Positions 26,706-35,317 of a stretch of DNA of 64,000 nucleotides are shown here, in pieces. A program made the translations under genes and the position numbers. Position 1 is the first letter of the stretch. Each line of letters starts with the position of its first letter. The stretch spans positions 434,001 to 498,000 of the forward strand of contig NC_014533.1 of NCBI RefSeq assembly GCF_000147335.1, written 5' to 3'. Origin of the DNA: Gloeothece verrucosa PCC 7822. Its GTDB lineage: Bacteria > Cyanobacteriota > Cyanobacteriia > Cyanobacteriales > Microcystaceae. The notes below the pieces were generated by a model, which searched no databases, was not told where the DNA came from, and was given only the letters and a program-made list of their open reading frames with translations.

Positions 26706-26732
26706 TTTTATCACCACAACGACGGGAGAGTC
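26706..26732 (-). repeat. Repeat family A, left-end fragment (inverted)
   Basis: TTATCACCACAACGACGGGA followed by GAGTC is the reverse complement of the left end of the complete A copies, with two changes. It lies 7 bp from the broken 3' end of the dioxygenase remnant. Confidence 0.65.
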
Positions 26733-26739
26733 TAGTTTT

Positions 26740-27081
26740 TTAAATGTACATACCACAATAGACGAGCGGATCAATAGTTTCAGTTTCAGGAATTAAAGCT
26801 TTAGGGATTACATTTAAAACTATTATCTGGCATTGTGTAAGGTTTTGCAGATAATAAATACCACTTTGATGATTTTCATTACTATTCGTTTCTAGACAAC
26901 AGTTTAAAGTTAGTCCAAGTTCTTTAATGATTTGAAGATAGCACTCAACTTGTTCCAGGACAGGATTAATCAACATTGCTAATTTAGAACAATTTTCAGC
27001 AATTAAGTAGGTGTAAGTACAGGATTCTTTATGAAAAAATTGTCGTAAAATTAGAGAATTTTCAGAAATATTACTATTCAT
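26740..27081 (-). pseudogene. Truncated ETHE1-like persulfide dioxygenase, metal site lost
   Basis: The N-terminal half of a metallo-beta-lactamase-fold persulfide dioxygenase: LRQFFHKESCTYTYLIAE, AMLINPVLEQVE and LGLTLNCCLET align with the ETHE1-family start. The family's THxHxDHxTG metal motif reads TNSNENHQSG here: two His and the Asp are replaced and only the last His remains. The protein ends after a segment like the next strand (DPLVYCGMYI), about 114 residues against roughly 230 or more in the family. A family A repeat fragment sits 7 bp past the stop, suggesting the 3' half was lost in a rearrangement at that repeat. The first ATG is at 27081; a TTG lies 18 bp upstream. Confidence 0.75.
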
Positions 27082-27131
27082 GAAATTTAAACACTCCAAT
27101 GGTAAGTTTTTTTGGCTTGACTCATTGAATT

Positions 27132-27240
27132 AAGAGTTACGCACTCCTGATTAAAAATAACGATTTTATGTCATCCTGAGCAATAGCGAAGGATCGCGAA
27201 CCATCTCAAACCCTTATGATTTGGTTATGGTGCGTAACTT
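27132..27240 (-). repeat. Repeat family B, copy 1
   Basis: GAGTTACGCACTCCTG at the left and GGTGCGTAACTTC at the right are inverted ends; the interior includes ATTTTATGTCATCC and GAAGGATCGCGAA. Other copies lie at 29233, 42729, 45494 and 51964. Confidence 0.8.
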
Positions 27241-27425
27241 CTATGAATAACTTCGAGTCTCTATTTACTACCTTAGCCAGGAGTTATGAAAATAGGATGA
27301 AATATATAGAGCCAACTCAAGTTATTTTAGCAACAAAACAGCAATACAGCCGAGCCGGCTGTACCCAAAAGTAAATTATCTTCTTGCGGTGAAAGCTTAA
27401 AAAAGATGTGAATTGTCCAAAAAAA

Positions 27426-28121
27426 CTATTGATTATACCAAGCTTTTTTCCATTGTTTCATCTGGTCAATTTCTTTTTTCTGAGAAATAATAATATTTTC
27501 AGAGAGTTGTTTAATTTCGGGATGTTTTGACTTATTTTTAGCATCAGATGCCATTGAAATAGCTCCCTCATGATGAGAAATCATGGCATTGATAAAACGT
27601 AGATCAAATTCTTTATCGGCGGCTCCCAAGTCTATATTCATCATCATACCGTTCATTTGTTCGGTGGACATGGGCATCATGTGACCGGCTTGTGAATGAT
27701 AAGCCATCGGTGTATTACTAGCATTGGGATACCAAGCTTTTTTCCACTGTTTCATCTCGTTAATTTCTTGATTTTGAGCCTTAATAATCTCTGATGCTAA
27801 ATTTTTAATTTCTGGACGCTTAGATTTAGAAAGAGCTTCTTTTGCCATTGTTACTGCTCCTTGATGATGTAATTTCATTGCATCAATAAAACGCAAATCA
27901 TAATTACTATCAGCAGGTCCTAAATTCATAGAACTATGTTCAGATATATCCATATCAGACATACCTCTCTGTTCACTCATACCACTGTTTTGAGCGGCTA
28001 GAGAAGGTTTTGTCGTGTTTTGTTCGGTTTGATTTATATTAGAAGAACAAGCCACTACCACAGCCGAACTGGTTATTAAGGTTAATCCAATGGCAATGTT
28101 TAGGAATGATCTTTTAGGCAT
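27426..28121 (-). CDS. Lipoprotein with two DUF305 domains
   Basis: Lipoprotein signal peptide with lipobox VVAC (Cys25), so attached to a membrane outside the cytoplasm. Two DUF305 (ferritin-like helical) units follow: the first with LRFIDAMKLHHQGAVTMAKEAL, the second with LRFINAMISHHEGAISMASDA, each ending in a near-identical QWKKAWY. The HH-x-GA motif is typical of DUF305, often linked to copper or metal handling; here a Met/His-rich linker (GHMMPMSTEQMNGMMM) joins the units and would suit soft-metal binding (inference). The domain duplication makes it about twice the size of single-domain members. It is monocistronic, 65 bp downstream of the HD hydrolase gene. Confidence 0.9.
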   Translation of the reverse strand: MPKRSFLNIAIGLTLITSSAVVVACSSNINQTEQNTTKPSLAAQNSGMSEQRGMSDMDISEHSSMNLGPADSNYDLRFIDAMKLHHQGAVTMAKEALSKSKRPEIKNLASEIIKAQNQEINEMKQWKKAWYPNASNTPMAYHSQAGHMMPMSTEQMNGMMMNIDLGAADKEFDLRFINAMISHHEGAISMASDAKNKSKHPEIKQLSENIIISQKKEIDQMKQWKKAWYNQ

Positions 28122-28186
28122 AATTTTTTACCTTAGCAAGCTACGATTCAATTATGTTGCCATTGAATTATGAAATTAGGATGAAA

Positions 28187-28771
28187 TTAAGGACAATTTT
28201 CTAAATAGTCAATAACAGTTGCTAGTTCTTGGAGTAAAAAACTGCATTCGCCGGCTTCTCTAGCCGCTTCAATAATAGAACGATAATACCATAACGTGCC
28301 TTCTCGTCCCCCCTTAAACTTATTCCAGGTTGCTTGTTTTTGGCTGTAATAGTCGGTGGCTATACAACGAGCGTTATGTAGCTTATCGGCTAAAGAAACT
28401 CTGCGTACAGAGGAACCCGCATAACGAAACCGCTCAATATATGCCTGTTTACGTTCGCGCCAAGGGGGTTTTGGTATGGTGTCGCTATCAGTGCAACCTT
28501 CTACGATGGCGGCTACCCGCTCACCAAATTGACGAGAAATTTCTTGCCTTGTGGCTTCTCCTCCTTGATCTTCAACGGCATCATGAAGTAAACCGGCGAT
28601 CGCTTCGTCTTCATCTCCTCCATCTTCTAAGACTAAAGCCGCTACACTCAACAGATGGCTGATATAAGGAACCTGTGAGCCTTTTCTGAGTTGTTGAGCA
28701 TGGAGTTGAGCGGCGTAGACTAAAGCTTTTTCAAAACGAGCGCTTAATAAGGGTATTTGCTGGTTATTCAT
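28187..28771 (-). CDS. HD-domain hydrolase, small alarmone hydrolase (MESH1/SpoT-HD) type
   Basis: A single HD domain of 194 residues. Conserved metal ligands are visible: His39 (ISHLLSVAALV), His63-Asp64 (LLHDAVEDQGG) and Asp128 (LADKLHNAR). This matches the hydrolase half of RelA/SpoT and the stand-alone MESH1-like enzymes that remove pyrophosphate from (p)ppGpp. No synthetase domain is present. The ATG at 28771 gives the usual start (ARFEKALVYAAQLHAQQLRKG). The upstream gene at 28909 is divergent. Related HD proteins act on other nucleotides, so the substrate is inference. Confidence 0.88.
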   Translation of the reverse strand: MNNQQIPLLSARFEKALVYAAQLHAQQLRKGSQVPYISHLLSVAALVLEDGGDEDEAIAGLLHDAVEDQGGEATRQEISRQFGERVAAIVEGCTDSDTIPKPPWRERKQAYIERFRYAGSSVRRVSLADKLHNARCIATDYYSQKQATWNKFKGGREGTLWYYRSIIEAAREAGECSFLLQELATVIDYLENCP

Positions 28772-28908
28772 GGTCAGTAATTATATGACAAAAGGTAAAA
28801 ATTTCAGGTATTTTTAATTGGCTTCTGACATTAAAATAGAATTAGCTCCCAAGGAACAGTCATCACATAAGGACTCAAAAACCTTATTCTAACTTTGAGG
28901 ATAACATC

Positions 28909-29214
28909 ATGAGCCAATCACCAGTAACAGTTAATTACACAATAGAACAGATTTTAACCAAGCTAGATCAACGATTAGATAAAATAGAAAATAAACTTGA
29001 CACGCTCCAAAAAGACGTTACAGACATCAAAATTGGTCAACTCAAGATGGAAGCCGAATTAAAAGGAGATATCAAGGCATTAGATGAAAAGGTTAACGGG
29101 TTGAGTAAACGGCTGGAATTTCAAGAATTTGTCAATAAGGGTATTTTAGTTGCTTTAGTAGTGGCCATTTTAGGCAGCGCGGCTAAATTATTAGGTTGGG
29201 TAGGCAACCCATAA
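28909..29214 (+). CDS. Small coiled-coil membrane-anchored protein, 101 aa
   Basis: Heptad-rich N-terminal 75 residues (ILTKLDQRLDKIENKLDTLQ...) form a coiled coil, followed by one membrane helix (GILVALVVAILGSAAKLLGW). Good ribosome site GAGGATAA before the ATG. Many cyanobacteria carry similar DUF-type proteins of unknown function; phage-like hemolysin-XhlA proteins have the same layout. A family B repeat follows 19 bp after the stop. Confidence 0.75.
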   Translation: MSQSPVTVNYTIEQILTKLDQRLDKIENKLDTLQKDVTDIKIGQLKMEAELKGDIKALDEKVNGLSKRLEFQEFVNKGILVALVVAILGSAAKLLGWVGNP

Positions 29215-29232
29215 GTGGATAGGCAAAATTAG

Positions 29233-29345
29233 AGGACTTACGCACCGTAACCAAATTATAAGGGTTTGAGATTCTTCGTGATCCTTCGCTTCGCTGGTGG
29301 ATGACATAAAATCGTCGTTTTTAATCAGGAGTGCGTAACTCCTAA
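29233..29345 (+). repeat. Repeat family B, copy 2
   Basis: Starts AGGACTTACGCACCGTAACC and ends AGGAGTGCGTAACTCCT; the ends are inverted. About 113 bp, non-coding. Confidence 0.85.
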
Positions 29346-29350
29346 ATTAG

Positions 29351-30304
29351 TTACACATTTTGATAAGCAAAAGGACTAGATTTAGCCCAATAGATTCCGG
29401 CTAACACTAAACCAAAAGCAATACTATTACTTAAATTCATCGGTTCAGCTAAAAATAGCCAAGCCATAATCGCCGCAAACAAGGGATCTAACAATAAAAA
29501 TAAAGCCAGAAAAGCCGAAGAAAAATATTTCACGCTAGAACTAAAAAGTCCTAATCCCAAAACTTGAGAAACAATGCCTAAACCTAATGCACTTACCCAA
29601 CCCGTCGCAGTGGTAGGAATAATACTGTCTCCCCTGAGCCAAACTAAAGGCAATAATAATAAAATGCCGCTTAAACCATTACTAACCATCAGGGTACTAT
29701 TGCTAAATTTCTTCTCTAAAGGTTCTAGCATCAAAATATAAACACTCAGACACAAAGCACTTAACAAAGCCAAAACATCGCCCCAAAAATGCTCACTCCC
29801 TAGCTGAAAATCTCCTACTCCGATAGCAATGACTCCTCCGAATGCTAACAGGCTACCCAGTAAAAAACGGCGATCAAAACGTTGACCAAACAAAAGCCAC
29901 ACCCCTAAACTGGTAAAAGGAGTGGTAAAACAACCCAGCACAGTTGCATTAGCTACGCTGATTAATTCTAAAGACCAAGCCCACAAAAGCAGGTTAAGCA
30001 CAAAAGCACAGCCGGAGAAAACAAGTAAAAAATAATCCCAAAAACTAACCTGATCTTGGCTTTCAAAACTTGGCTCATCACTTTTAAGCTTAATCATTTT
30101 GATCAGTTCCCACAGTAGCCAACAGGGTGTAGCAAAAAAGAAGCGATTAAAAATAGTGACACTAGCACTTAATTCTGTTTCCCCCAAGCGAATGAAAATA
30201 GCACCACTGGCTAAACAGATAGTCCCTAATAATAGACCCAACAAAGGAATTGCTGAGGATTTAAAAAAAGATGAAGCTTGAGAAAGTTTTATTGGGCGCA
30301 GCAT
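29351..30304 (-). CDS. EamA/DMT-family transporter
   Basis: Ten hydrophobic helices in two EamA repeats (first from LLGLLLGTICLASGAIFIRL, second from VLALLSALCLSVYILMLEP), ending LVLAGIYWAKSS. The superfamily exports or exchanges metabolites; the substrate cannot be told from sequence. The chosen ATG at 30304 begins MLRPIKLSQASSFFK just before the first helix; the frame could extend to 30379 but adds 25 residues unlike the family. It is divergent from the toxin gene at 30575. Confidence 0.88.
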   Translation of the reverse strand: MLRPIKLSQASSFFKSSAIPLLGLLLGTICLASGAIFIRLGETELSASVTIFNRFFFATPCWLLWELIKMIKLKSDEPSFESQDQVSFWDYFLLVFSGCAFVLNLLLWAWSLELISVANATVLGCFTTPFTSLGVWLLFGQRFDRRFLLGSLLAFGGVIAIGVGDFQLGSEHFWGDVLALLSALCLSVYILMLEPLEKKFSNSTLMVSNGLSGILLLLPLVWLRGDSIIPTTATGWVSALGLGIVSQVLGLGLFSSSVKYFSSAFLALFLLLDPLFAAIMAWLFLAEPMNLSNSIAFGLVLAGIYWAKSSPFAYQNV

Positions 30305-30427
30305 AATTTGATGTTGAGTTGAATTTTCCAATAGAGGTAAATTTTTGTAAAGATTATAGAAGATGCAGCTAAGATACACTAAAGATTATTATAGAATAAT
30401 AGCCATTCAATTTGACGAAACACAAAA

Positions 30428-30462
30428 TTTTAGTATAATAGAAAATTAGTATAATAGAAAAA
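30428..30462. promoter_or_regulatory. Duplicated TTAGTATAATAGAAAA with two -10-like boxes
   Basis: The 16-bp stretch TTAGTATAATAGAAAA occurs twice, each with TATAAT (30434-30439 and 30450-30455). It lies 113-141 bp upstream of the toxin start and could act as a tandem promoter for it. No clear -35 boxes assigned. Confidence 0.4.
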
Positions 30463-30574
30463 TTAGGCTTCCTACTTATTAAAAAAACTCTTGCCCAAAT
30501 TAAAAAATAATAAAAATAAGCAAGTTTGACAACAGGAAGTCGGCATTCCCTAATTAAAAACTCGAGGCGGGAAT

Positions 30575-33500
30575 ATGTCATCAAACCAGGTTCATCAATC
30601 AAAATCTCAGCATCTCCAGACCTCATCGAGTCAGTCACAGGTTGCATCTCGTTCCGCTTCATCCGTTGAACCGCAACATTCCCCCACACAAGAAGAAATT
30701 GAAAATAACGCTTTTACTCAAGATAAATTTGAAGCCGCAGGACTACAACTAAAAGAAAAGTCCGGTACCATTACTGATGTAGAAAAAGAAAGACTGAATA
30801 TACTGCAAGCCAAAATGGATAGCTTGTGGAAGCGGCGCATGGATAGTGCTTCATCACAGCCAAACCTATTAAAAATCCTCATCAGCCATTCTTCAACAAC
30901 TCCCGCCACCGAAGTAGCCGCCCCTGTAACCCCCAAGTTAAACACTCAGCAACCGAAAGCTCCAGACGAACCAGAAGCCGAAGAAGTGCCCCAACGCATG
31001 ATGAGTATGCCGCCTGCCACGCCTCCTAATATTAGACGGCAAACAGAGCATAACCCATTAAAAAACATTCCCCAAAGCCGCCTTCAACTAAGAACAGAAG
31101 CTACCCTCGCGCGACAAATTCAGACAAAAGCCGATCCCAGTCAAATTATAGAGCAGCTTAAAAACACGCCACCGAGCAACATTTTCTCGGCTTATGATCA
31201 AGCAGTCGCCGCCTCTCCTAACGCCCTACAAGGGCAAAAACAAGCGCTTCAACAAACCCTACCCCAAATTCCCGCCCCTACAGGCTTGCCAGCCCAACCC
31301 ACTAGCCCTAAACTGAACAAAGCTCAAGCCGTCATCACCGGAAATCCCCTCGCCGCTTCCTCTCGAACTCATACCACAGCCGACAAAGAACCCTCCGCCA
31401 AATCGACAAAAACTCAATCAATGGAAATACAGGCGGCTTCACCTCCTCCTCCCTTCATTCCCACTCGGTTAGTAGGTGGAGAAAGTAACCAAACAGGAGA
31501 GTCGCAAAAAGCCGAGTCTAGCGATGCCCAACTAGCTCAAAGTGCCCAAAATGCTCTCTTAAGTGTTCAACTCAATACTCAACCCATCAACACAAAAGCC
31601 AGTCAGCCGCCAGCAGTGGAATTAACAGGAGAGGCTAACCCCTCTCAACTCGAAAATACTCAAAAAAATTCACAACAAGAAGTCACTCAAGGAAAACTCA
31701 AAGCCGCCAAAGAAATCAATCAAGACTTTGGTGAAAACAAAATTTTTCCGGCTCCTAATAAAGACCTGCTCAAATCTAACAAAGAATTATCTGCCCAGTT
31801 ACCCACCATCGCCAAAGGAGGTAAAGCCCCGACAATTCCCGGCGAAATAGTTGGGCAATTAAATCAATCATTGGGGCCAACACTGGGGGAAAAAATCGGT
31901 GAGCAACAACAGCAATATATAACCGGTAAACAAAAATTTGCTCAAGACACCGCTAAAGCTAAATCTGATAGTGATAAAGAGATAAAAAATTTAACATTAA
32001 CCACAGCCCAAACGCAAACCAAAGAACAACAGAAAGCCAAAGCCGAAGTCGCTCAACATAAAAAAGAATGGCAAACCGAGTTAAATAAAGTTGATCAGCA
32101 ATATCAATCAGAAGCTAAAAAAGCCAGCCAAGAGCAAAAGAAAAAAATTGCTGAAGCTAAACAAAAGGGTGAAAAAGAAGCCGAAAAACATTTAACAGAG
32201 TCCGAGAAAAAAGCCGAGCAAGAAAAACAAAATGCCGAAAAAGAAGCGGCTCAGAAAAAACAAACAACCCAAAAGAAATCCGGCGGTTTTTGGGGATGGG
32301 TGAAATCCAAAGCCAGCGCGGCCATAGATGGCTTAAAAAAAGCGATGAATTTTATTTACGACAATCTCCGTAAAGCCGTAAAATTTATTTTTGAACAGGC
32401 CAAAAAACTCGCCTTAGCCGCTATAGAATTAGCCCGAAAAGCCATTGTCACCCTAATTAAAGGATTCGGCGAAGTATTAAAAGGATTAGTAAAAATTGCT
32501 TTTGCCGCTTTTCCAGAGATTGCCAAAAAAATCAATGCCAAAATTGACAAAGCTGTTAATACTGCCGTTAAAGCCGTTAATACAGCCGCCGATTTACTCA
32601 AAAAAGGTGTAGCCGCTATTTTAGACTTTCTCGCAAAAACCATTGATTCGCTCTTAGGCTTAATTCAATCTCTTTACAATGGGATTTTGACGGTGATAGG
32701 TATGATAGTTAGGGGTGAGTTTGGTGAATTGTTAAAACGACTGGGTTACCTAGTAGAAGGAGCTAAAGCCGCCCCCCCTCAATTTGAAACAGCCGCTTAT
32801 GAAGAATTGCTTGGCGGTAATTTCGATGAACCTTTGTCGCCAGTGGAGTTAGCTCAAGCCGGGGTGGCTCCAGGAGGGGCAAAAATTGAAGGTAACGCAC
32901 AGGGCGCTGTAGCCGAGCAAATGCCCCAAGCTCCTTGGAGTGAAGCCAATATAGGCGTAGATGGGGTTGAACAGAATATGGAGCTTTCAACAGAAATGTC
33001 GGCCGAATTACTAGACAAGACAAAAGGAGAAGGAGAACTCGAGCTTGCTCAAGCCAATGATAGTGAGCGAACAATGGATGCGGTAATGGCTGAGGCAACC
33101 GGAGAAAAAGAAACTGAGGTGAAAACCGGACAAACCAGTGAGCCGAAAAATTTTGATGATGGGTTATCGCCTAGAAAACGGGCTGAAATCCGATGGCAGT
33201 TAATGAAACAGGGCATTTCTAAATGGTGGTCCGATAACTGGCCAAAAGTGCTTATCGGGGCGACAGCCGCTATCGCTGGATTTATTGCCTTAAATATTGT
33301 CACTGGTGGAGCCATTACCGCCGCCTTACCGCCGATTATGAGCGTTTTGGGTCCGTTGTTTGTCGGAGTCACTATTGCTCAGATTGCTGGATATGTGCAA
33401 AACTATCTCAATCAATCTTGGGAGGGCAACATTCAGGGCGGCGGTAAAAACTTAGCCAAGGGATTAGCCGCAGGGGCAATTGAATTAGTCTCCTATCTAA

Positions 33501-34240
33501 CGTTCAAAGCGGGTGGAGCCGCTCTTAAGGGAGCAAAAGCTCTAGCTAAAGGTGCAGCGAAAGGGGCGCAGGTAATCGCTAAGGGGGCTGTTAGACTGGC
33601 AAAAGCTGCCGCTAATCTCGTTGTCAAAGGCGCAAAATTCCTGATTGAAAAAGGTAAAGTTCTCTTTAAAGGTATTGCCGGAACAGGGCTTGGTAAAGGA
33701 TTTCAACGTTTAAAACAATTAGGCGCGAAACTTCTCGAAAAAATGCGCTTTAAAAAGTTCCGCATACGGCTCAGTAATGGGATATTCCGCCTCGAGGGCT
33801 ATATAAATCCTTGGATAGTGATTGCTGAGGGACGAATTAAAGAAGTTCCAAAAGGGACTAAAGATGCTGTTGAGGTAACGCCAGAAGAACTTAAAGCGCT
33901 GGGAGCTTCTGGCGAAAAAACCTTACCTACATTAAAATCTTATGAACGAGCGAAAAAGAAAGCGCTTCAACTTTTAGGGGATTTGGGTCCTGATGCTGAA
34001 CCTCTAATTGGAAGATTAAAGACTAGCGCTGGATATGGAAAAACCATTGGTTTCCAATCTCCTGATGGTTTAACCAGAATCCGACTAGATTTTGATCCTA
34101 TTAAAGGGCCGCATTTTAATATTGAAAATTTCAAATTTGGCAAAGGGGAAAATGCACTGAAAATTGCTATACCATTTGAAGGTAATGAAAAAGCGGTTAA
34201 ATCCTATCTCAAACTGATTAATAAATGGGGAGTTTTATAA
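30575..34240 (+). CDS. Large polymorphic toxin, contractile-injection-system effector-like
   Basis: 1221 residues without signal peptide. Residues 1-455 are a disordered Gln/Pro/Ser/Ala-rich region with EENNAFTQDKFEAAGLQLKE-type motifs; 457-568 form a Lys/Glu coiled coil; about 570-735 begin GFWGWVKSKASAAIDGLKKA and continue as amphipathic helices, the arrangement seen in proteins tied to extracellular contractile injection systems (eCIS). A linker follows, then a hydrophobic hairpin (889-940: VLIGATAAIAGFIALNIV...), Ala/Lys-rich helices (985-1035) and a compact C-terminal domain (about 1121-1221) with TIGFQSPDGLTRIRLDFDP, KGPHFNIENF and ALKIAIPFEGNEK. The latter resembles C-terminal toxin modules of polymorphic toxins, probably a nuclease or ribonuclease (inference). 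The stop overlaps the likely immunity gene start. No sheath or baseplate genes are in the window. GAGGCGGG precedes the ATG. Confidence 0.75.
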   Translation: MSSNQVHQSKSQHLQTSSSQSQVASRSASSVEPQHSPTQEEIENNAFTQDKFEAAGLQLKEKSGTITDVEKERLNILQAKMDSLWKRRMDSASSQPNLLKILISHSSTTPATEVAAPVTPKLNTQQPKAPDEPEAEEVPQRMMSMPPATPPNIRRQTEHNPLKNIPQSRLQLRTEATLARQIQTKADPSQIIEQLKNTPPSNIFSAYDQAVAASPNALQGQKQALQQTLPQIPAPTGLPAQPTSPKLNKAQAVITGNPLAASSRTHTTADKEPSAKSTKTQSMEIQAASPPPPFIPTRLVGGESNQTGESQKAESSDAQLAQSAQNALLSVQLNTQPINTKASQPPAVELTGEANPSQLENTQKNSQQEVTQGKLKAAKEINQDFGENKIFPAPNKDLLKSNKELSAQLPTIAKGGKAPTIPGEIVGQLNQSLGPTLGEKIGEQQQQYITGKQKFAQDTAKAKSDSDKEIKNLTLTTAQTQTKEQQKAKAEVAQHKKEWQTELNKVDQQYQSEAKKASQEQKKKIAEAKQKGEKEAEKHLTESEKKAEQEKQNAEKEAAQKKQTTQKKSGGFWGWVKSKASAAIDGLKKAMNFIYDNLRKAVKFIFEQAKKLALAAIELARKAIVTLIKGFGEVLKGLVKIAFAAFPEIAKKINAKIDKAVNTAVKAVNTAADLLKKGVAAILDFLAKTIDSLLGLIQSLYNGILTVIGMIVRGEFGELLKRLGYLVEGAKAAPPQFETAAYEELLGGNFDEPLSPVELAQAGVAPGGAKIEGNAQGAVAEQMPQAPWSEANIGVDGVEQNMELSTEMSAELLDKTKGEGELELAQANDSERTMDAVMAEATGEKETEVKTGQTSEPKNFDDGLSPRKRAEIRWQLMKQGISKWWSDNWPKVLIGATAAIAGFIALNIVTGGAITAALPPIMSVLGPLFVGVTIAQIAGYVQNYLNQSWEGNIQGGGKNLAKGLAAGAIELVSYLTFKAGGAALKGAKALAKGAAKGAQVIAKGAVRLAKAAANLVVKGAKFLIEKGKVLFKGIAGTGLGKGFQRLKQLGAKLLEKMRFKKFRIRLSNGIFRLEGYINPWIVIAEGRIKEVPKGTKDAVEVTPEELKALGASGEKTLPTLKSYERAKKKALQLLGDLGPDAEPLIGRLKTSAGYGKTIGFQSPDGLTRIRLDFDPIKGPHFNIENFKFGKGENALKIAIPFEGNEKAVKSYLKLINKWGVL

Positions 34241-34650
34241 TGTCTTTATTCGATGAATGTATTCAAGCTTTGGGTGAAAATTTTAAAATTTTCTCAGAAG
34301 TTGAAACCGAAGAAATTTTTGCTAAATTTGAGAACACTTTTCCTATAAGTGCTTGGGGCAGGATTAAATGGGAAAAAATTCAACAAAAAATAGAGGTAAA
34401 ATCAGTAAGCGAAATTATTCCTGACCTAAATCAGTATTTTTCGGCTGAAAAGCTTGATAAAATTTATATCCTTTGGGATAACGGCTCATTGCCTGCCATT
34501 GAAGCTCCTCTCATTCAAGTCCTTAATGTAATAGATGATGTAACAGCAGTCAGTTTTGATACATGGCTATTTTCACCTATACTTGAGTATGTTGTAGAAT
34601 TTTATCATGAAGGTGACATCACCATAGGAATCAAAAAAGTCCCTCAATAA
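34240..34650 (+). CDS. Likely immunity protein for the upstream toxin
   Basis: 136 residues from the ATG at 34240, which overlaps the toxin stop (TAATG), giving translational coupling. An acidic soluble protein (SLFDECIQALGENFKIF ... VSFDTWLFSPILEYVVEFYHEGDITIG), whose YVVEFYHEGDITIG end resembles CdiI-type immunity proteins of contact-dependent inhibition systems. Coupled position, small size and acidic character fit a protein that binds and blocks the toxin's C-terminal domain. The immunity role is inferred from position and this motif, not proven. A longer frame opening at 34225 would place the start inside the toxin and is less likely. Confidence 0.7.
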   Translation: MSLFDECIQALGENFKIFSEVETEEIFAKFENTFPISAWGRIKWEKIQQKIEVKSVSEIIPDLNQYFSAEKLDKIYILWDNGSLPAIEAPLIQVLNVIDDVTAVSFDTWLFSPILEYVVEFYHEGDITIGIKKVPQ

Positions 34651-34725
34651 AAATTAAACTGAAGTAGTCAGTAGCCTCTTGCCTTTAAACTTAATTATGC
34701 TCACTTACTTAAACCTTTTGAAATA

Positions 34726-34947
34726 ATGTCTATTTCTCAATCAGAAGCTAAAGATTTACTAGAGCGGCTAATTTTTGAATCTCAATCACCCCAGGAATGG
34801 GTTGAGGATGTGTGGGGTTTAAGTCCTCTGCATGGGGATAGTGCGGCTAAACTCCTTGAGGTTTTTCAGGCGTTGATTGACTGTTGTCCGCCTGAGCAAT
34901 TAGAAAATCTGTTACAATCCCTTTATCAGCAGCAAATGGAAACTTAA
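34726..34947 (+). CDS. Hypothetical acidic helical protein, 73 aa
   Basis: Begins MSISQSEAKDLLERLIFESQ and is Leu/Gln/Glu-rich and helical. It follows the immunity gene by 75 bp on the same strand and may belong to the same cassette. Not recognised; a second immunity or adaptor protein is possible but unsupported. Confidence 0.6.
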   Translation: MSISQSEAKDLLERLIFESQSPQEWVEDVWGLSPLHGDSAAKLLEVFQALIDCCPPEQLENLLQSLYQQQMET

Positions 34948-35049
34948 AGTTTGCCATGCTTAATCTTTTTGCCGGCGTACTGCCATCAAAAAGTCATTTG
35001 CACGAGTTAGATTGAATATTAGTTAGGTTTGGTTTGATAAAGAGCAATT

Positions 35050-35253
35050 ATGACCACTGAACGCGAATTACAAGAGTGGAAAAATAAACGTCAAAAGCCT
35101 CGTTATAAAAGCCCCTCCTCTAATCCCATATTTTTCTGGTTGTTAGGATTATTGGCGGTGTCAGCTTTATTAACTGTAAAAGCTAGAGAACCTATTCATA
35201 ATTTACCGACTTCTTCTCCTTCATCAACTTCTATTACAAGAGAACAGATTTAA
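35050..35253 (+). CDS. Small single-pass membrane protein, 67 aa
   Basis: A basic N-terminus (ERELQEWKNKRQKPRYKS), one hydrophobic helix (IFFWLLGLLAVSALLTV) and a Ser/Pro/Thr-rich tail. No family recognised. It follows the toxin cassette at a 102-bp distance on the same strand. Confidence 0.55.
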   Translation: MTTERELQEWKNKRQKPRYKSPSSNPIFFWLLGLLAVSALLTVKAREPIHNLPTSSPSSTSITREQI

Positions 35254-35317
35254 GCAGGTTAGCTCTTACTTGTGAATTATGCAAGAAGTCGGCTGAAGCG
35301 GCAGGTTGATCAAATTA

